A stretch of DNA of 64,000 bases from Microdochium bolleyi (lineage: Eukaryota; Ascomycota; Sordariomycetes; Xylariales; Microdochiaceae). The stretch is taken from the NCBI GenBank assembly GCA_001566295.1, contig KQ964245.1, positions 1,989,524 through 2,053,523 of the forward strand, in the 5' to 3' direction. Shown here one piece after another: positions 46,101 through 58,033 of this stretch. The notes beneath the pieces were generated by a model, which saw only the letters and a list, made by a program, of their open reading frames with translations, ran no database searches and was not told where the DNA came from. The position numbers were made by a program, and so were the translations under genes. How positions within the stretch are numbered: the stretch's first letter is position 1; each line of letters starts with the position of its first letter.

Positions 46101-48485
46101 CCGCTGCGTGGTTAGTCTACAGCCTGAGAAGTGTAGGGCTCGAGGAATCCCCATGCACCTGGTGGGTGGATAAAGTGGGAATGGACTGAAACCACGAGCA
46201 GAGTTGTCGGGACCGGGAGGAGCGTTGGAAGCGTGGGATTGGGAAGGGAAGTGTTACCCAGTCTCTGGGCTGCGAGCAATCCAGCGTGCTGGTACCAACG
46301 TCGCGATCCGCCTGGTCGGGAGGATTCCCCATTGTGGCCGTGATGCGCAGTACATGTAGAAGATTCTCGAGGTTGGGTGACCATGTATGGAGGTGGAGAT
46401 TCCCAACTTTTAGGCTTGTTGCCTGTTGCTCATGATGCGTCCCACTGCGCATCTGACTCTCCAGGCTTGCTAGCATGCTGCAACACAGACCCAGACGAGT
46501 GGTTGCCGTTTCTTGGCGAGGACGGACTTTGAGCCTGGCGGTGGCTATCGAGTTCAACACGTTTTCATTCTTTTAGCTCCTGCAAGTCGTATCGATCCTG
46601 GAGTTCAGAGATAGACTGGCCTTGTCTGTGAGGAACGAACAAGTAGATTGGCTTGAGCACGATTACAGAGCCGCCTCGGATAGCTCGAAGCACCGTATGG
46701 CTGGTGTCTGCTTCTGCTGGGATAGTCATCGCTCGTACTTGTCTAACGATCAGGTTGCGATGTGTGACTTAGATAATTTGCAAACCTCAGGCTCGAGCTC
46801 GAACAAACCGATCGGTCGACGGGATCGCATGATCTGTGTCCTGGGTACTTATAGTGGTATTTGGAGCTATACAATGGTTTCCGTATGTAGTGGCTATGTA
46901 AATGTCGAGAAGTCTGCTTGTGACTTTCCGTAGACTCGTGTTCTGATATGAAAGTAGTTACAGTCAGTCACACTTAGGAGTGGTCAGACGAAGCTCTTGG
47001 TCGACTGGATGAAAAACGAAACAAAGAAAACGAGAAAGTGAATGGAAGAGTCTACTTCTCCACTATTGGTGAACACCTGAATGATGCCATGTTAAGCGAG
47101 TTTATTGGTATATCAGTCCTGCCCGACTCCTATTTCCTGATTTCCTCCAATCTCTCATATATCCTAAGGCTCGGACGACGTGGATTCAGAAGTCGAAATA
47201 TGCTGTTATAGCTGATGGCTCTGCAGACTCATCTCTGTCACTGGTCGTCTTTAATGCTGGGAAGCTTGGGACTAGATGTTGATCCCAATAACAAAACATC
47301 AGCCGTGGGCGTTTTGCGCCACGGCATGTGCGTGCCTCTCACCCTTTGTCTTTCGTCAAATACACGCCCCCCATCCGCTGACGACTGAGGTCCGTGTCAC
47401 TATTCAACCGTCGCCCGATCCGACAGACCGGTTCGAGCTGAAACACACCACACCTATCTGTATCAACTGTAGGCTACCCGCAGGACTTGACAAAGATGCG
47501 ACATGCAAAACTGCGGCCAGCCTGTGGTTTCCGACCGGAGGCTCGGCACGTGTGCGCATTGTATGCAGAGAGGAGGAAGTCAAGTCACGTCACACGACGG
47601 CCCGGCTGGCTACATGCATAGCACAGGCGACGTGACGGCTGCCCACTGACGACTCCTCGTGGCACAGGTCTTGCGTTGAAAATTGATCGGGTGCAGCAAG
47701 TCTAGCCGCCAGCTGCAGGGCACAGGGAGCAACCTCAGTGTTTTTTTGTTTCAAGTTGTCTGGGGTATCGTACTAGCTTTCATCGTCCCAGCAAAAGCAC
47801 TGTAGCTGGCCATCACTATCCGTTACATGGTCTGAATACAGTCCCCCATAGCAACCAGGGCCTGAGCAGCAGAATCAAGCACTCCGCCAAGCCAAAGGGA
47901 CAGCAGAAGCTTCAGCCAAGTCCTTCTCGTGCCACACAACACGAGGCACATATCCACCGAAACGTGGTGTGAAAGGGCCGAGCCTGGCGTCGCGCAAATA
48001 CCGACGAGTGGTCCTCACGGGCTCTGCCATGAGTGCTTTCCGAACGACCTATCACAGAGTACAGCTGCGGCACTGTGTCGGGGAACAGATGGACGGAGTC
48101 GGCAATGAGGCGGCGTCTGCTGCTTGCAACGGCACGTTGATGCTGTGGTACCGCGAACTTGGGAAGGTGTCGCTTCTGCGGGAGAGCTGGGGAGGAGGTG
48201 TACACGTGTTGTGTCACTGTGGCTACGATCATCACGGGCGTCGGCTGTTGTGATGCAAAGATTTGACACGAGCGCAGACCATTGCATCGAAGCTGAAGGA
48301 TCAATTACTGCATGCCAGGAGAGACTTGACATCGCCACGTGATGACTGGCTCATATAACGGTTTTCTATGAATTCTCAAAAGAAGCTGAAGAGAAGAGAT
48401 CCCTTGTGCGAAGCCCAAACATGCTAAAGACGGATCCTCCCGGCCGTCGCGGAAGCTCTAATACTATCACATCACCTCCCCCTCT
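40169..48485. other. Gene-poor region of 8.3 kb upstream of veA
   Basis: No supportable protein gene on either strand. About 40.17-40.9 kb is CT-rich on the minus strand and is probably the long leader and promoter of veA. 40.9-42.7 kb is GC-rich with long overlapping shadow frames. 46.5-47.3 kb is AT-richer. A degenerate acgcaat-type short repeat lies near 42447-42488, and pyrimidine tracts near 45773-45800 and 45950-45972. The only ATG frames worth naming (46622-46933 and 47276-47635) lack motifs and are rejected below. Confidence 0.5.
45773..45800. repeat. (CT)n microsatellite
   Basis: Imperfect CT dinucleotide tract, interrupted by ttt. A second short CT tract lies at 45950-45972. Confidence 0.7.
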
Positions 48486-49568
48486 CTACTCGTAAAAGAC
48501 CAAGCACCGCACCTCGATGCTCTGCCTGGGCTTCGCGTCCTTGGGCGTGTGCGGGTCCTCGAACGCTGAGTGCGGCGTCCGCAGCGCAATTCCCTGCTTG
48601 CCGTCCGGCCGGCCCTCACCGTGCGAGTCGTAGCACTTGAGCAGCATGACCTCGTCGGGCGTCATGTCCTTGACGTAGTAGAACTCGTGCGCCTCGCTGG
48701 GGAGCACGCGCATCGTCTCGCCCCGGGCCTCGTACCCCTCGGTCGACGCCCACGTGGACTCGTCCGGCCGGACCTCCTTGCCGCGGTCGTCCGTGTCGGT
48801 CTCGCCCTCGGGCCGCTTGGGGTACAGCAGGTTCACGGGCACGAACTCGTCGGCCTTTGTGGAGCGCCAGTCGATGACCGCCAGCGGGTGGTCTGACGCC
48901 GGGTTCTCGATGGGCCGCCACACGTTGATGAGCTGGTACCGGCCCTTGAGCAGGCGCTCGGCCTCCTCCGGGTCCTCGACGTGCCGCCGCACCCGCACGT
49001 CCGCGGCCGCCGGGGTCTGGTCGACGTGCACGGCCTGCACGGGGGCGCGCGCCGACCCGGGGAGCCGCCGGCGGATCGTGTGGTCGAAGATGACGACCTT
49101 CTTGACGCCCGGGCCGAGCCGCGTCCTCAGCAGCTCCTCAACCTCGGCGTAGTACCCGCTGCGCACGGTGTCGTCGTCGACAAAGAGCTTCTCCTTGGCG
49201 GGAGAGTGGTACACGGCGAAGCCCGACTTGTCGACCGAGAAGTCGGCCTCGCGGCCGCGCACGTCGCGCACGGGGCGGGTGTACAGCTTGCGGCCGAAGG
49301 AGGAGTAGTCGACGTCGACCTTGGTCCAGGCCGCGACGCCGTGCGTCTGGTCGGCCGGATCCATGTGGCTGAATTCGGCGGTCGTCATGGTGCCGGTGGG
49401 GGCTGCTGATGCTGTCGTCGAGGCGATGTTCCTCCTGGCTTGAAGAGAGACCGGAATAGGCAGAGTCTTGCGCCCGAGCGATTGGGGGAGGACGGGCAGA
49501 TGTTCCAGGGATCGAGGACGGAGAAGTGTTGTTCTCAAAGGTGTTGCGATATGCTTCAGTGCGTTCAT
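48486..49568 (-). CDS. CmcJ/AsaB-like (GA4-desaturase family) protein, putative hydroxylase or methyltransferase-like
   Basis: Single-exon gene of 360 aa. Family motifs: VIFDHTIRRR (159-168), HVDQTP (181-186), LINVWRPI (213-220), PLAVIDWRS (228-236), YYVKDMTPDEVMLLKCYDS (297-315) and TPHSAFEDP (331-339). Members occur in fungal secondary-metabolite clusters (AsaB) and near beta-lactam genes (CmcJ) and are annotated as hydroxylases or desaturases; the reaction here is unknown. The first 50 residues are rich in Arg, Leu and Ser with no acidic residue apart from Glu22 and end in QARRNIAS, which resembles a mitochondrial presequence. An internal ATG at 49388 (MTTAEFSHMDP) would give a 300-aa cytosolic form closer to the family's usual length. 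No biosynthetic cluster is seen around it. Confidence 0.85.
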   Translation of the reverse strand: MNALKHIATPLRTTLLRPRSLEHLPVLPQSLGRKTLPIPVSLQARRNIASTTASAAPTGTMTTAEFSHMDPADQTHGVAAWTKVDVDYSSFGRKLYTRPVRDVRGREADFSVDKSGFAVYHSPAKEKLFVDDDTVRSGYYAEVEELLRTRLGPGVKKVVIFDHTIRRRLPGSARAPVQAVHVDQTPAAADVRVRRHVEDPEEAERLLKGRYQLINVWRPIENPASDHPLAVIDWRSTKADEFVPVNLLYPKRPEGETDTDDRGKEVRPDESTWASTEGYEARGETMRVLPSEAHEFYYVKDMTPDEVMLLKCYDSHGEGRPDGKQGIALRTPHSAFEDPHTPKDAKPRQSIEVRCLVFYE

Positions 49569-50516
49569 GAACAGTAGCTCGGGAGTCGAGGTTTGGGTTT
49601 GTGGGAATACCAGAAGTGCAAATGTCGGTTGTGTCTACTGTGTGTGATCACTAGATTCCGCAACTAAAACCCAAGGAATGGTGATCTCGAGAACTCTTAT
49701 ACGCGCCTCGGCAGTCGCTGCTGGGCGCCATCCCACCCGGTCTTTATGACAAAGCCATGCCACTCTGACTAAATCCGCTCCCGGCAATGATGCCATCCCG
49801 CCCTTTACTAATCTGGGGTGCGCCCATCGCGGTCCTGGCCCCGACAGCATTTGGGCGCGCCCTTCTAGCGAGTGAATGACGTGATTGGGGTTTCGCCGCC
49901 ACTTTCGTGCTCCAGCAGAGCCCGAAGCTTGTCGTCTTTTCGCCGCGGGCAATAGATCACCCCACCAGCAACAAGTGGTGGTGACAAAGCCCAGCTCTTA
50001 GTCAGCTCAAGCTTCCTGGCCAACCACGAGGTGCTGTTCGAATAACATGGAAACGATCAGTGGGCTCTCATGGAAAGACGACACAATTGGCTCTAGGCTG
50101 TTTTTCTGAACATATCGGACGACGGCCTTGGCTAATAGCCCAGTGCTTGTCATTACCAGTGCGTGACGCCCCATCGAGTGCATTCTTTGAGCATCATCAT
50201 CATCTTCTTCTTCATTTCTATTTTCGGTTATCCTTCATGGTGCCAATGCTTGCGGAAACACACAAAAAGCCTCCAACTTTTGTCTGCCCTCTGCAGCCCG
50301 CGAGAGCGCCCTCCCCTCTTGCTGGTAAGCGACCGACTGGGAGGTTAAATCCAGTTTGCGGCTTGGAGTCCCAGCAGCTCAGGCGAGCACGAGGTTCACA
50401 CGCGACAGCTGCGATGAGACATTCCGATAGATTCCCTTTTCGAGACTCGTCCAGATGGCCGCAAGAGAATTGCTGTGCAGAACGAGGACGCCTCCAATGC
50501 TTGCTGTCGAAGCTCT
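49569..50516. other. Intergenic: promoter of the CmcJ-like gene and 3' flank of CHZ1
   Basis: About 950 bp with no gene recognised. Confidence 0.55.
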
Positions 50517-51141
50517 TCAGTCCTCATCCATGCGGTCGTCGTCACCCGCCTCCTTGGTCTCGGGCTCAAAGTCCTCCTCGTCCTCATCATCATCGTCGTC
50601 GGCGGGGTTTTCCTCGGCGGCCTTAGCCCAGTCGATAACACGGCCGCGGGTCCGGCGTCCGCCCTCGACAATGTTGTTCAGGTCGATCTCCTCCAGGTTG
50701 TCCTCAGCCTCCTCGGCCTCGCCTGTGAAATAGCAGTGCATGTCAGTCCTTTGTTGCTTCGAGGTTTGTTGACATCAGTCAATTGGGAAGCTGGGGAGGT
50801 CGTCATGCGTGATCGCAATGTGGGTGGAGGGTGAGATTGGTTGTGGTGGTGGTGCTGGTCGGTCACCACAGTGGTGGTCGCTTACCGCCTTCGTTCTATA
50901 GATGGGACAAAGGTGTTAGCGGGGTTGGCTTGCACGACAAGAGGTCATCGCAGGACCGCCTCGCATGAGGAGGCAGTGCTGCCGTGTGTCAAGAGCTGCA
51001 GAGGCATACCTGCTCATCGTCAGAGGAGTCATCATCCTCGTCCATGGGGGCATCGCCGGCGTGCTGCTCGGCGACGGCCTTGCCCTTGCCCTTGAAGTCC
51101 TCGGACTGGGTGGGGTCGGTAGCTCCGTTGCCGCTGGACAT
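50517..51141 (-). CDS. CHZ1: Histone H2A.Z-specific chaperone CHZ1
   Basis: Three exons: 51141-51010, a 10-nt microexon 50895-50886, and 50722-50517, giving 115 aa. Introns are 114 and 163 nt. The CHZ motif is clear: LEEIDLNNIVEGGRRTRGRVIDW, followed by an acidic tail (DDDDDEDEEDFEPE). CHZ1 binds H2A.Z-H2B dimers through this motif and hands them to the SWR1 remodeller in the nucleus. The N terminus is also acidic (MDEDDDSSDDEQ). The microexon encodes N-E-G plus one base and is set by tatag upstream and gtaagc downstream; joining Q|NEG|G|EAEEAEDN keeps frame through phases 0, 1. The length fits the small size of fungal CHZ1. The only uncertainty is the microexon. Confidence 0.88.
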
Positions 51142-52085
51142 GATTACTTGGGTTGTGGTGCTGTCGCGACTGCGTCAATGATGGTGTATGTCTTCCGGGT
51201 GGGTGCTGCTTCTGCAACAAGGAAAGAGCTGGTGGTTGTTTGCGGTGGTGTTTGTGTGCTTGGTGCGCGCGAGAGAGGAGGAAGTGGGTGTCAGAAGACG
51301 GTCACAGAACGCGGTGTCGCCCAAGTGGGCGGCTGCAGGTGGGTGGAAGCGCGACGGCGGGCGAAAAAGCACCAAGCAGCTGGGCGGTTGCTGCGGCAGT
51401 CGCAGGGGTGTCCAAGTCAATTGAGGGGAACAATCGAGACCCAGGTCTCCATGGTCCTCCGCCGAGGTCGTGTCTACTTCGGTGAGCCGCGCTTTCTCCA
51501 CCTCCACGCCGCCGATCCAGGGAGCTGTCACAAAGTCTCTGGTACTTCCCGCATTCACGCTCCAGTCGGCGATCTTGAGGCTGCCCAGGTGCCTTGGCCA
51601 GGCACTCCCAGAGTGCCAGGACAAGGCAAACATACTGGATCTCCACATCGATGCACCCAGGGCGCCGTAGCGAATGTGGCTCAAGTCTTTCCAGTCTTGA
51701 TTTTACAGTTTCTCATATCAATCAGGTGAATACTGGGAGCTGGGTCTTAAGTATCATTGAATCGCCCCGCAACATCGTTCTGAAGTTCTCGACAACTTAC
51801 GGATCACGATGGACTCAAGGAGCTGAGCGTGATTCTATCCGTTCTGGATCTACTCAGAGAGACAGCACAGGAGACCACGACCATGGAGGGCCATTGTCTA
51901 GTCCGACTTCCCCGCGGGAGTTAGGACGCACTCGAGTACATTATACTATTGCAGGGCATTCCTTGGCTTCGTTTTACAGGATCTTGTCATTATGAGCCTA
52001 GATAGTGCTTCCCAGAAGCCCACCATCTTCTCTATGCGTAAAGCACATCGCTTCCTTGAGATCTATCTAAGTAGCAGCATCAAGC
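51142..52085. other. Intergenic: CHZ1 promoter and EMC10 3' flank
   Basis: 944 bp with no gene recognised. Open frames on the plus strand are short and lack motifs. Confidence 0.55.
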
Positions 52086-52880
52086 TTACTTGCCGTCACC
52101 TCCACCACTGACAGCGAGGAAGAGACCTATCGCGAGTACCCACCAGTACCTACAAAGTATCGGAATCTTGTTAGCAAACCTCGCACCCTGTCTCGGAATT
52201 GCCCCATGGGGGAAGGAGGGAGGGAGGGAGAGAGGGAGAGAGAGGGGGGCTCAGATGAGCGTAATAACTCACTTCTGCAGCATCGTCTTCTCCGGCTCGG
52301 GCTCGACCTTCTTTCCGTTCGGCGCCAGCACAACGGGCTTGTTCAGCTCCGGCTGGCTGCCCAGCCTGTCGACGAGCACCACCGCCTTGGGGCCAAAGTC
52401 CCGCGTCTGCCCGGCGTCGATCCGCACGCCCTTGAGCGCGGCGCCCACGACTGCTCCCGTTCGCGCGTCCACGGACAGCAGGATCTGCGGGGAGAAGCCC
52501 TTGCCGAAATTCTCCGCGCTCAGGACAGAGGTGGAGGACGTCCACGCGTTGGTGCTAGGGTCGTAGGTCCCGACGCGGAGGAGCTTCTTCTGGTTGACTG
52601 TCGTCGCATGTGCCGGGTCGGAGGAGTCGGAGTCGTCATCGTCGAACTCGGGGGCCTCGTAGGATAATATCTCCACGGCCGCGTCTGGGCCGGCGACCGC
52701 AGAGGCAAACGGGTCGTACTGGATTTCGGCGAGGAGCTGCGGCGCCGTCGTCGTGCCGGCCTGGGAGGTGACAGGCTGGATGTACACGCTGGCTTTGCGC
52801 TCGCTGCCGGCGGCGACCGCCGACGATGCCGCCGCGAGGAGCAGGCTCGCTGTCGATACTAGCGATGTCGAGAACTTCAT
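52086..52880 (-). CDS. EMC10: ER membrane protein complex subunit 10 (EMC10)
   Basis: Two exons, 52880-52273 and 52149-52086, giving 223 aa. The EMC inserts tail-anchored and some multi-pass proteins into the ER membrane. Residues 1-23 are a signal peptide (MKFSTSLVSTASLLLAAASS...). The lumenal domain carries family motifs: LAEIQYDP, LRVGTYD, SSTSVLSAENFGKGFSP, GVRIDAGQTRDFGPKAVV and ELNKPVVL. The second exon of 21 codons supplies the rest of the membrane helix (KYWWVLAIGLFLAV) and the conserved SGGGDGK tail, so it is a type I protein with a tiny cytosolic end. The 123-nt intron (52150-52272) contains a long pyrimidine tract on the minus strand. An acidic insert (DDDDSDSSD) lies in the lumenal domain. 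Confidence 0.9.
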
Positions 52881-53871
52881 ATTCGCTGCTTATTCTCCCG
52901 CTGGATTGCGTAAGGAGGAGGTGTACCCGTTCCGATGCCGTCGAGCGCTAGTGTTCCGGAATGCGCCCAGGTGTCCTGACCTTCGACGTGTAGAGTGCGG
53001 TGCACGTTAGTTCGATATCGCAACCAATTCCGCCTGCGATTGTGGTCTGCGAGGTTCGATTGGGGTTCGGGATCCTCCGCGTCGCAAGGGCACCTGGAAT
53101 CGTCGTCTTTTGGAGCCGCCGTGCGAAACGATATGGCGATCTAGCTCTACGTAAGGTACTCTGACGAAAGCAGTGAGGCGATGGGGAGCCCCCCTCCAAC
53201 GCCGAGCTCGAAAGGCCCCTGCCAAGGACGATTACATAACCCACATCATCTCACCAGCGCATTATCACGTTCCGCTTGCCATATTCAAGCTCACGATTAA
53301 GCACAAGACAGTGACAATCACTTTGTCTCCACCAAAGTTCATTCGAGGAGTAATTCATAGTCAAAAAGAAGATGCGTCAAAGCGCTGTTGATAATTGATG
53401 CTGTGGAACCCCGCTAAGTATGATAATAACATGTTGGCATCCGTCATCACAGACATTACAAGATTATGTAAAAATGCATCGCAACCGTCGCATGCCATAT
53501 ACACACACCGCCTCTTGGCCTGCCGATGATGCGCAGCCAGGTACTGACTACGGTGGCAAATCTGCGGCTTATGCTTTGCAGTCTGGCACCAATGCGATCT
53601 CGAATGATCGGAGCGCACATGGCGCACTTTGATAGGGCGGATGACAGCTGGCGGGGTGGCTAGGTGTGCTGCTGAGGTGCAATATCCTCTTTCGTGAGGT
53701 TTGTGGGCCTGCCGCGCCAGTTTTACAGACCAGGCTCTCTCGCCGGTGTCTGCTGCATACCAAATCGTGGTCGCATGCTGTCCAAGAATGAACCTGTTGT
53801 GTTCGCTGTATTGGCTCTAGGCGGCCAATAATAATCAGTTTCAGATTGTCGTCACCGAATGTGGTGAGACT
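52881..53871. other. Intergenic: EMC10 promoter and cyclin 3' flank
   Basis: About 990 bp with no gene recognised; AT-richer between 53240 and 53500. Confidence 0.55.
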
Positions 53872-55277
53872 TCACGTCTGATCTTTCTCTTGCAGATCGC
53901 CTCTGCTGGTTCCTGTAGCCGACGTGTCGCTCAGGTCGTCGTTATCGTCTTCGTCGTCGTCAATCTCGTCGGAAGAGCTCTCGCCTTCCACATCGTCCCC
54001 GCTGCTCTCCAAAACGTATCCGTCGCAGCGGTCGACGAGCCCTCGGAAGTAGGCAACAAGGACTTCGGGATTTGGCACAATCTTCCAGTCGACCCGGTAT
54101 AAGAATTCGAGCTCTAACAACTTGAGCTCCTGGACTTTGACACCTCCGACTCGGGCATAGAAAGAGTTGTTCCAGAAAGAGTCGGAAAGGCCCTTGCCAG
54201 CGACTGTAGCTGATGTGATCAAGAAGCGGTGGACGGTGAGGGTGTTGATGGTAAAGTCAGGGTAGAGCGCGCAAAGCCGGTCAATGTAGTATACCATTGA
54301 CAGTAATAAAGGAGGCGTAAGGGTGGCATGCTTCGCCAAGCGCTGAAGATAATCAAGCACAGATATGCCAGGAGCGGTCCTGTCGTGGGGGTCAGCCGGG
54401 CGTCGAGGATTTTGCGACACGAGGGAAGCACAGGAGCTAGGTCATACCTTGAGTGAAACCTGGTGAGCTGACCGCTTTTCATGGCGATCGCGTCGTTGGT
54501 CTCTATCAGTTCGCTGAGCATGTTGGCGATCAGGATCACCATGTCCTCCACATCACACAGCTCATATTTCAGAGGCAGGACTTTGGGAGGACCCTGGTTC
54601 GGCTTCGACCGCTTGGGAGAGCTGGGCAGGCTCGAGACAACGACCGACGTGGACGGATGGGCTACTGTGCCGACTGCTTCTTCAATCGACTTGCGCCTTT
54701 TAGAAGGAGAGAGAGGGTTTGTCGCGAGAGGGACCGCAGGTGCAGGGTCTGTAGCCTCCGTCACCGCCACGCTGGACATCTCGCTGTCGACCCGCCGAGT
54801 GCTTGTGGCGGTGTCGATGCCATTCGGCCTAGGCTCGACAACAGTGTTTGGTGCTGCGGAAATACCAGGAGCCGGAGCCGCCGGCTGCTCGGTGGCTGTC
54901 GTCGAGGTGATGGCTGTGTCGATCGTCATCTTGGGGGATGGTGAGCGGCGGCGAGGGCATGGACCCTCGGCAGCGCGCAGGGGGACTCGAGGGTCGAAAG
55001 GTTCCGTCGGTGAGTACTGGGTGGCCGCATCAACGGCAACATATTGTGTTGTGCGGGCGTTGTGCTGGGGCGAGGGCGACGCGGGTGGCGGCGGCGCAGA
55101 CATAGACGTCGTCGTCGTTGATGTCGACGGCGGGGAGTGGGATAGGGACTGCTTCGACAAGCGCCGTGGCAGCGGAGCGACGACCCTGTGCGAAGGGGAG
55201 AGGAGTGGGGACCGGGTCGTCACATAATGCAGAGACCTGGGGGACGGGGCAGATACGACGGGAGACGAAGTCAACAT
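53872..55277 (-). CDS. pho80: PHO80-type (PREG-like) cyclin
   Basis: Two exons, 55277-54448 and 54379-53872, giving 445 aa; intron of 68 nt. The cyclin box of the PHO80/PCL family runs from about 255 to 385: KYELCDVEDMVILIANMLSELIETND, then across the splice FHSR|TAPGISVLDYLQRLAKHATLT, YIDRLCALYPDFTINTLTVHRFLITSATVAGKG, and LKLLELEFLYRVDWKI. Such cyclins pair with a PHO85-type kinase; the PHO80/PREG branch represses phosphate-acquisition genes when phosphate is plentiful. Assignment to that branch rather than another PCL is by memory of motifs. Residues 1-230 are Ser/Pro/Thr-rich with a conserved-looking patch QYVAVDAATQYSP. The C-terminal tail is acidic (EIDDDEDDNDD). The ATG at 55277 is the first in frame; the frame is open further upstream without another ATG. 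Confidence 0.88.
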
Positions 55278-58033
55278 GATCCCCAGGGCATGCTCGTCAC
55301 CATGCTTGCGGGCAGCGATGTCGCGATGTGAGGTCGCTCGGGCGTGGGGCGGCAGATGCACGAGGCTCCGGCCGGCGGTCGCTGGAGGACGGGCGCAGCA
55401 GGGTCCTGTCTTGTGGAGGGGCACTGGACGGTCCTCGCACTGCTCCGTCGCGCAACACGTCCAGGAATCAGGGAGAGGCAGTGGGCGGCCGGCGGACGAG
55501 CAAGAGGCGCGAGACAGAGGTGTCGTGGCAAGCGAGGGCGACGGCGACGGCGTGGTCTGGTGCGGGCTGCTTCTGACGTCGAGCACGTTTGGCAGCGGCG
55601 GCCTGCTACTGGGCGAAATGGCGCAGGGCGGGATGGAGCCCGAGGTGGACGTGCAGGACTCGGCGGGGGAGAGCGACTCTGGGTGCTGCCAAAGCAGGCA
55701 AGGGTCAGTTGGTCGGGAGAGGGCTTGTCGGTCGCCGGGGCGGTCGAGCAGAGTTTGCGTGTGGGTTGGCAAGGGGAAGGGAGAGGAGGAGGAAGACAGC
55801 ACCAGAACGACGACGGTCACAACATGAGGACAACGGCCAGCACCATCCGGAAAAGCGATCGCCCTCGCCCTCGCAGAGTCTTGCCCAAGGTAGCGCAACT
55901 AGCTCGAGCGCCAGGGCCGTCATAGCCGAACCTGAAGACAGCCCTGGCCCACGGGGTCGGCAGGACTGGACAGTGGAGGGCATCTGCGCAGCACGCTGGT
56001 TACGTATCGGTTGACTAAGGTAACTTCGTCAAGTCGCCCGCTCACCTGCACCGGCGCGACGTCCGGCCAGGTCTGCTGGGGCTCCTGTAACAGGATGCCT
56101 TGGGCACCCAGGCCCCAGCATCTGCCAGCCACTCGGGCTTCGAGGAGCGCCCGCCCAGCTCCGTTTTGCGGAGTGCGTCCATTGGTGGTTCGGTGCGCTA
56201 GACGTTTCTCAACTCTGGCTGGCCATCAGGGCCGTCGACGACGGGTCCTCTCTCGGCAATGCCCGCCTGGGTGATGAAATGCGCCAGCTCCTCCTCCTTC
56301 ACAGTCACGATCCCGGCCATAGTGGTAGCAAGCCAGACGTCTCGGCCGGTCTAGCACGCTTGGCTACATGTACGTTGCGGAGTGCTTTCCGTCCAAGATG
56401 CTGTGTAGGCGTACCTTCATATGCTAGAGCCCACCGTGGACAGGATTTTCACGCGAGCCAAACAAGCAACTGTGCACGACTCATGTTCACTCATGCCCTG
56501 GTCCAACACCCTGGCAGGCTGCTGTGTTGGCCTTCTCAATCGAGCCCCGTTCGCGTGTGTACTTATCGTAGTTAGCAATCACGTGCATCCTGATTGGCAA
56601 GCGAGGAGATATCGGTGTACTCACCAACCTGCTGGCATTTCCTGCCTTGTCTCGGACGGCCGTCCGCCTTGTTAATCACCATCCCATCACCAAGATCGCG
56701 CAATGACAGGGCAGACCGTTCGCCGCTCGTGGGGAAAAGGGGGTCTGGAGCGCCTCCAGCTGGGTCGCCATCTCGGGAACATCATCTCCGGCACTGATGG
56801 ACCGGTCAGTTCTTTTAGTTTAGTCTCCGGCTTTCGCCGCATCCATGTCTGGCTGTTTTCTGAGCGGACATCGGCTTTTCAGAATGCCATTGCTCATGAT
56901 CTCAGGCCAATGAATCACCTCCTGACAGTCACAGATCAATCGGCATATCAATTCCCAGCATATTATGGTAAGGACTGCAGTCGATATTGTGTTTCCCTGT
57001 ACCATTCATCATATATACTGGTATAGCACTTCGCGGGTGAAGCTATGGAAGCTGGTCAGAATGAGTAACGGAGACTCAGGTTCTCCAGATCGGTCCGCAG
57101 GACGATGATGCTGCCTGCCCTTGGTGTTGCTTACAAGATGAGCTTCTTGCGACGCAATGCCATCTGATGTCTTGTGGATCTTCTCGTAACGTGTTCTGCT
57201 CGACATTGGCCACAGTCGGCATCTCGCTCAGGAGGGGGTTCGGACCCGAGGTTCTGGTAACACTGGGGGGCAAGCAAGGCCAAGACTTGGTCGTGCGGAG
57301 ACGCACCCGAGCGCGGACCCTGGCTACCCGACATCTTGACGACAGAACAGAAATGCCCTCGAAGACCGAATCAATGCGGACATGGACAACAATGAGGAAG
57401 ACGGCGCCCAGCTTCGCCATGCCCATGATATATCATGCACAAGGGTGGTGCCCAACACTCCAGCATGGCGCTCAGAAGCACACGCTCAATCACGAAGCGC
57501 AACAACCACTTCGAGGAGCAACAAAGCCTCTCAGCGGTCGCGTGCGACCCTGCTGCGTGCCCGTTGCCGCCATGGGTTGACTTGGTGTCCGTGGTTGCCT
57601 TTCCCGGCATACACGCCTACCTACCTAGGAGGTACTTGAGGTAGGCAGGAGTGACCCGCCACTGTACAGAGACAGAGCTGGGCTATGCCTACGAGGGCCA
57701 TGCGTCTGTACCTTACTTTCTGAACTGGGCGAGGACATGGGCAGTCGCGGAGATCTGTGGAGTGATCGTGCGGGCACCACGCGCTATCGATACCCGAGCA
57801 CATCGCACTACCCCAGCCCAAGTCCCCAGCTCCTTCCTCCCACTTTGGCCTAGTGACGACATTTTGAAGCCGACCTCGCATGCGTGTACACGCAACCCGA
57901 CTTCAAGTTCCACGCGATCAACGCACGCCTTTTACCCACAGCATACCCATTCACAACAGCACAGCCGCGACACAAGAACGAACGACCGCAACTTGCCGTC
58001 ACGCGATCGCCACCGGCACGACATAGGCAGCCG
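55278..58033. other. Divergent intergenic region between the cyclin gene and GID5
   Basis: 2.75 kb with no supportable gene. 55.28-55.9 kb is GC-rich leader of the cyclin gene, and 57.7-58.0 kb is the C/A-rich leader of GID5. Confidence 0.5.

Noticed and set aside
46622..46933. 103-codon plus-strand frame in an AT-richer patch
   Set aside because: No motif, no splice context, and weak coding character.
47276..47635. 119-codon ATG frame with several cysteines and a weak hydrophobic start, possible small secreted protein
   Set aside because: No convincing signal peptide, no motif, and codon use unlike the neighbouring genes.
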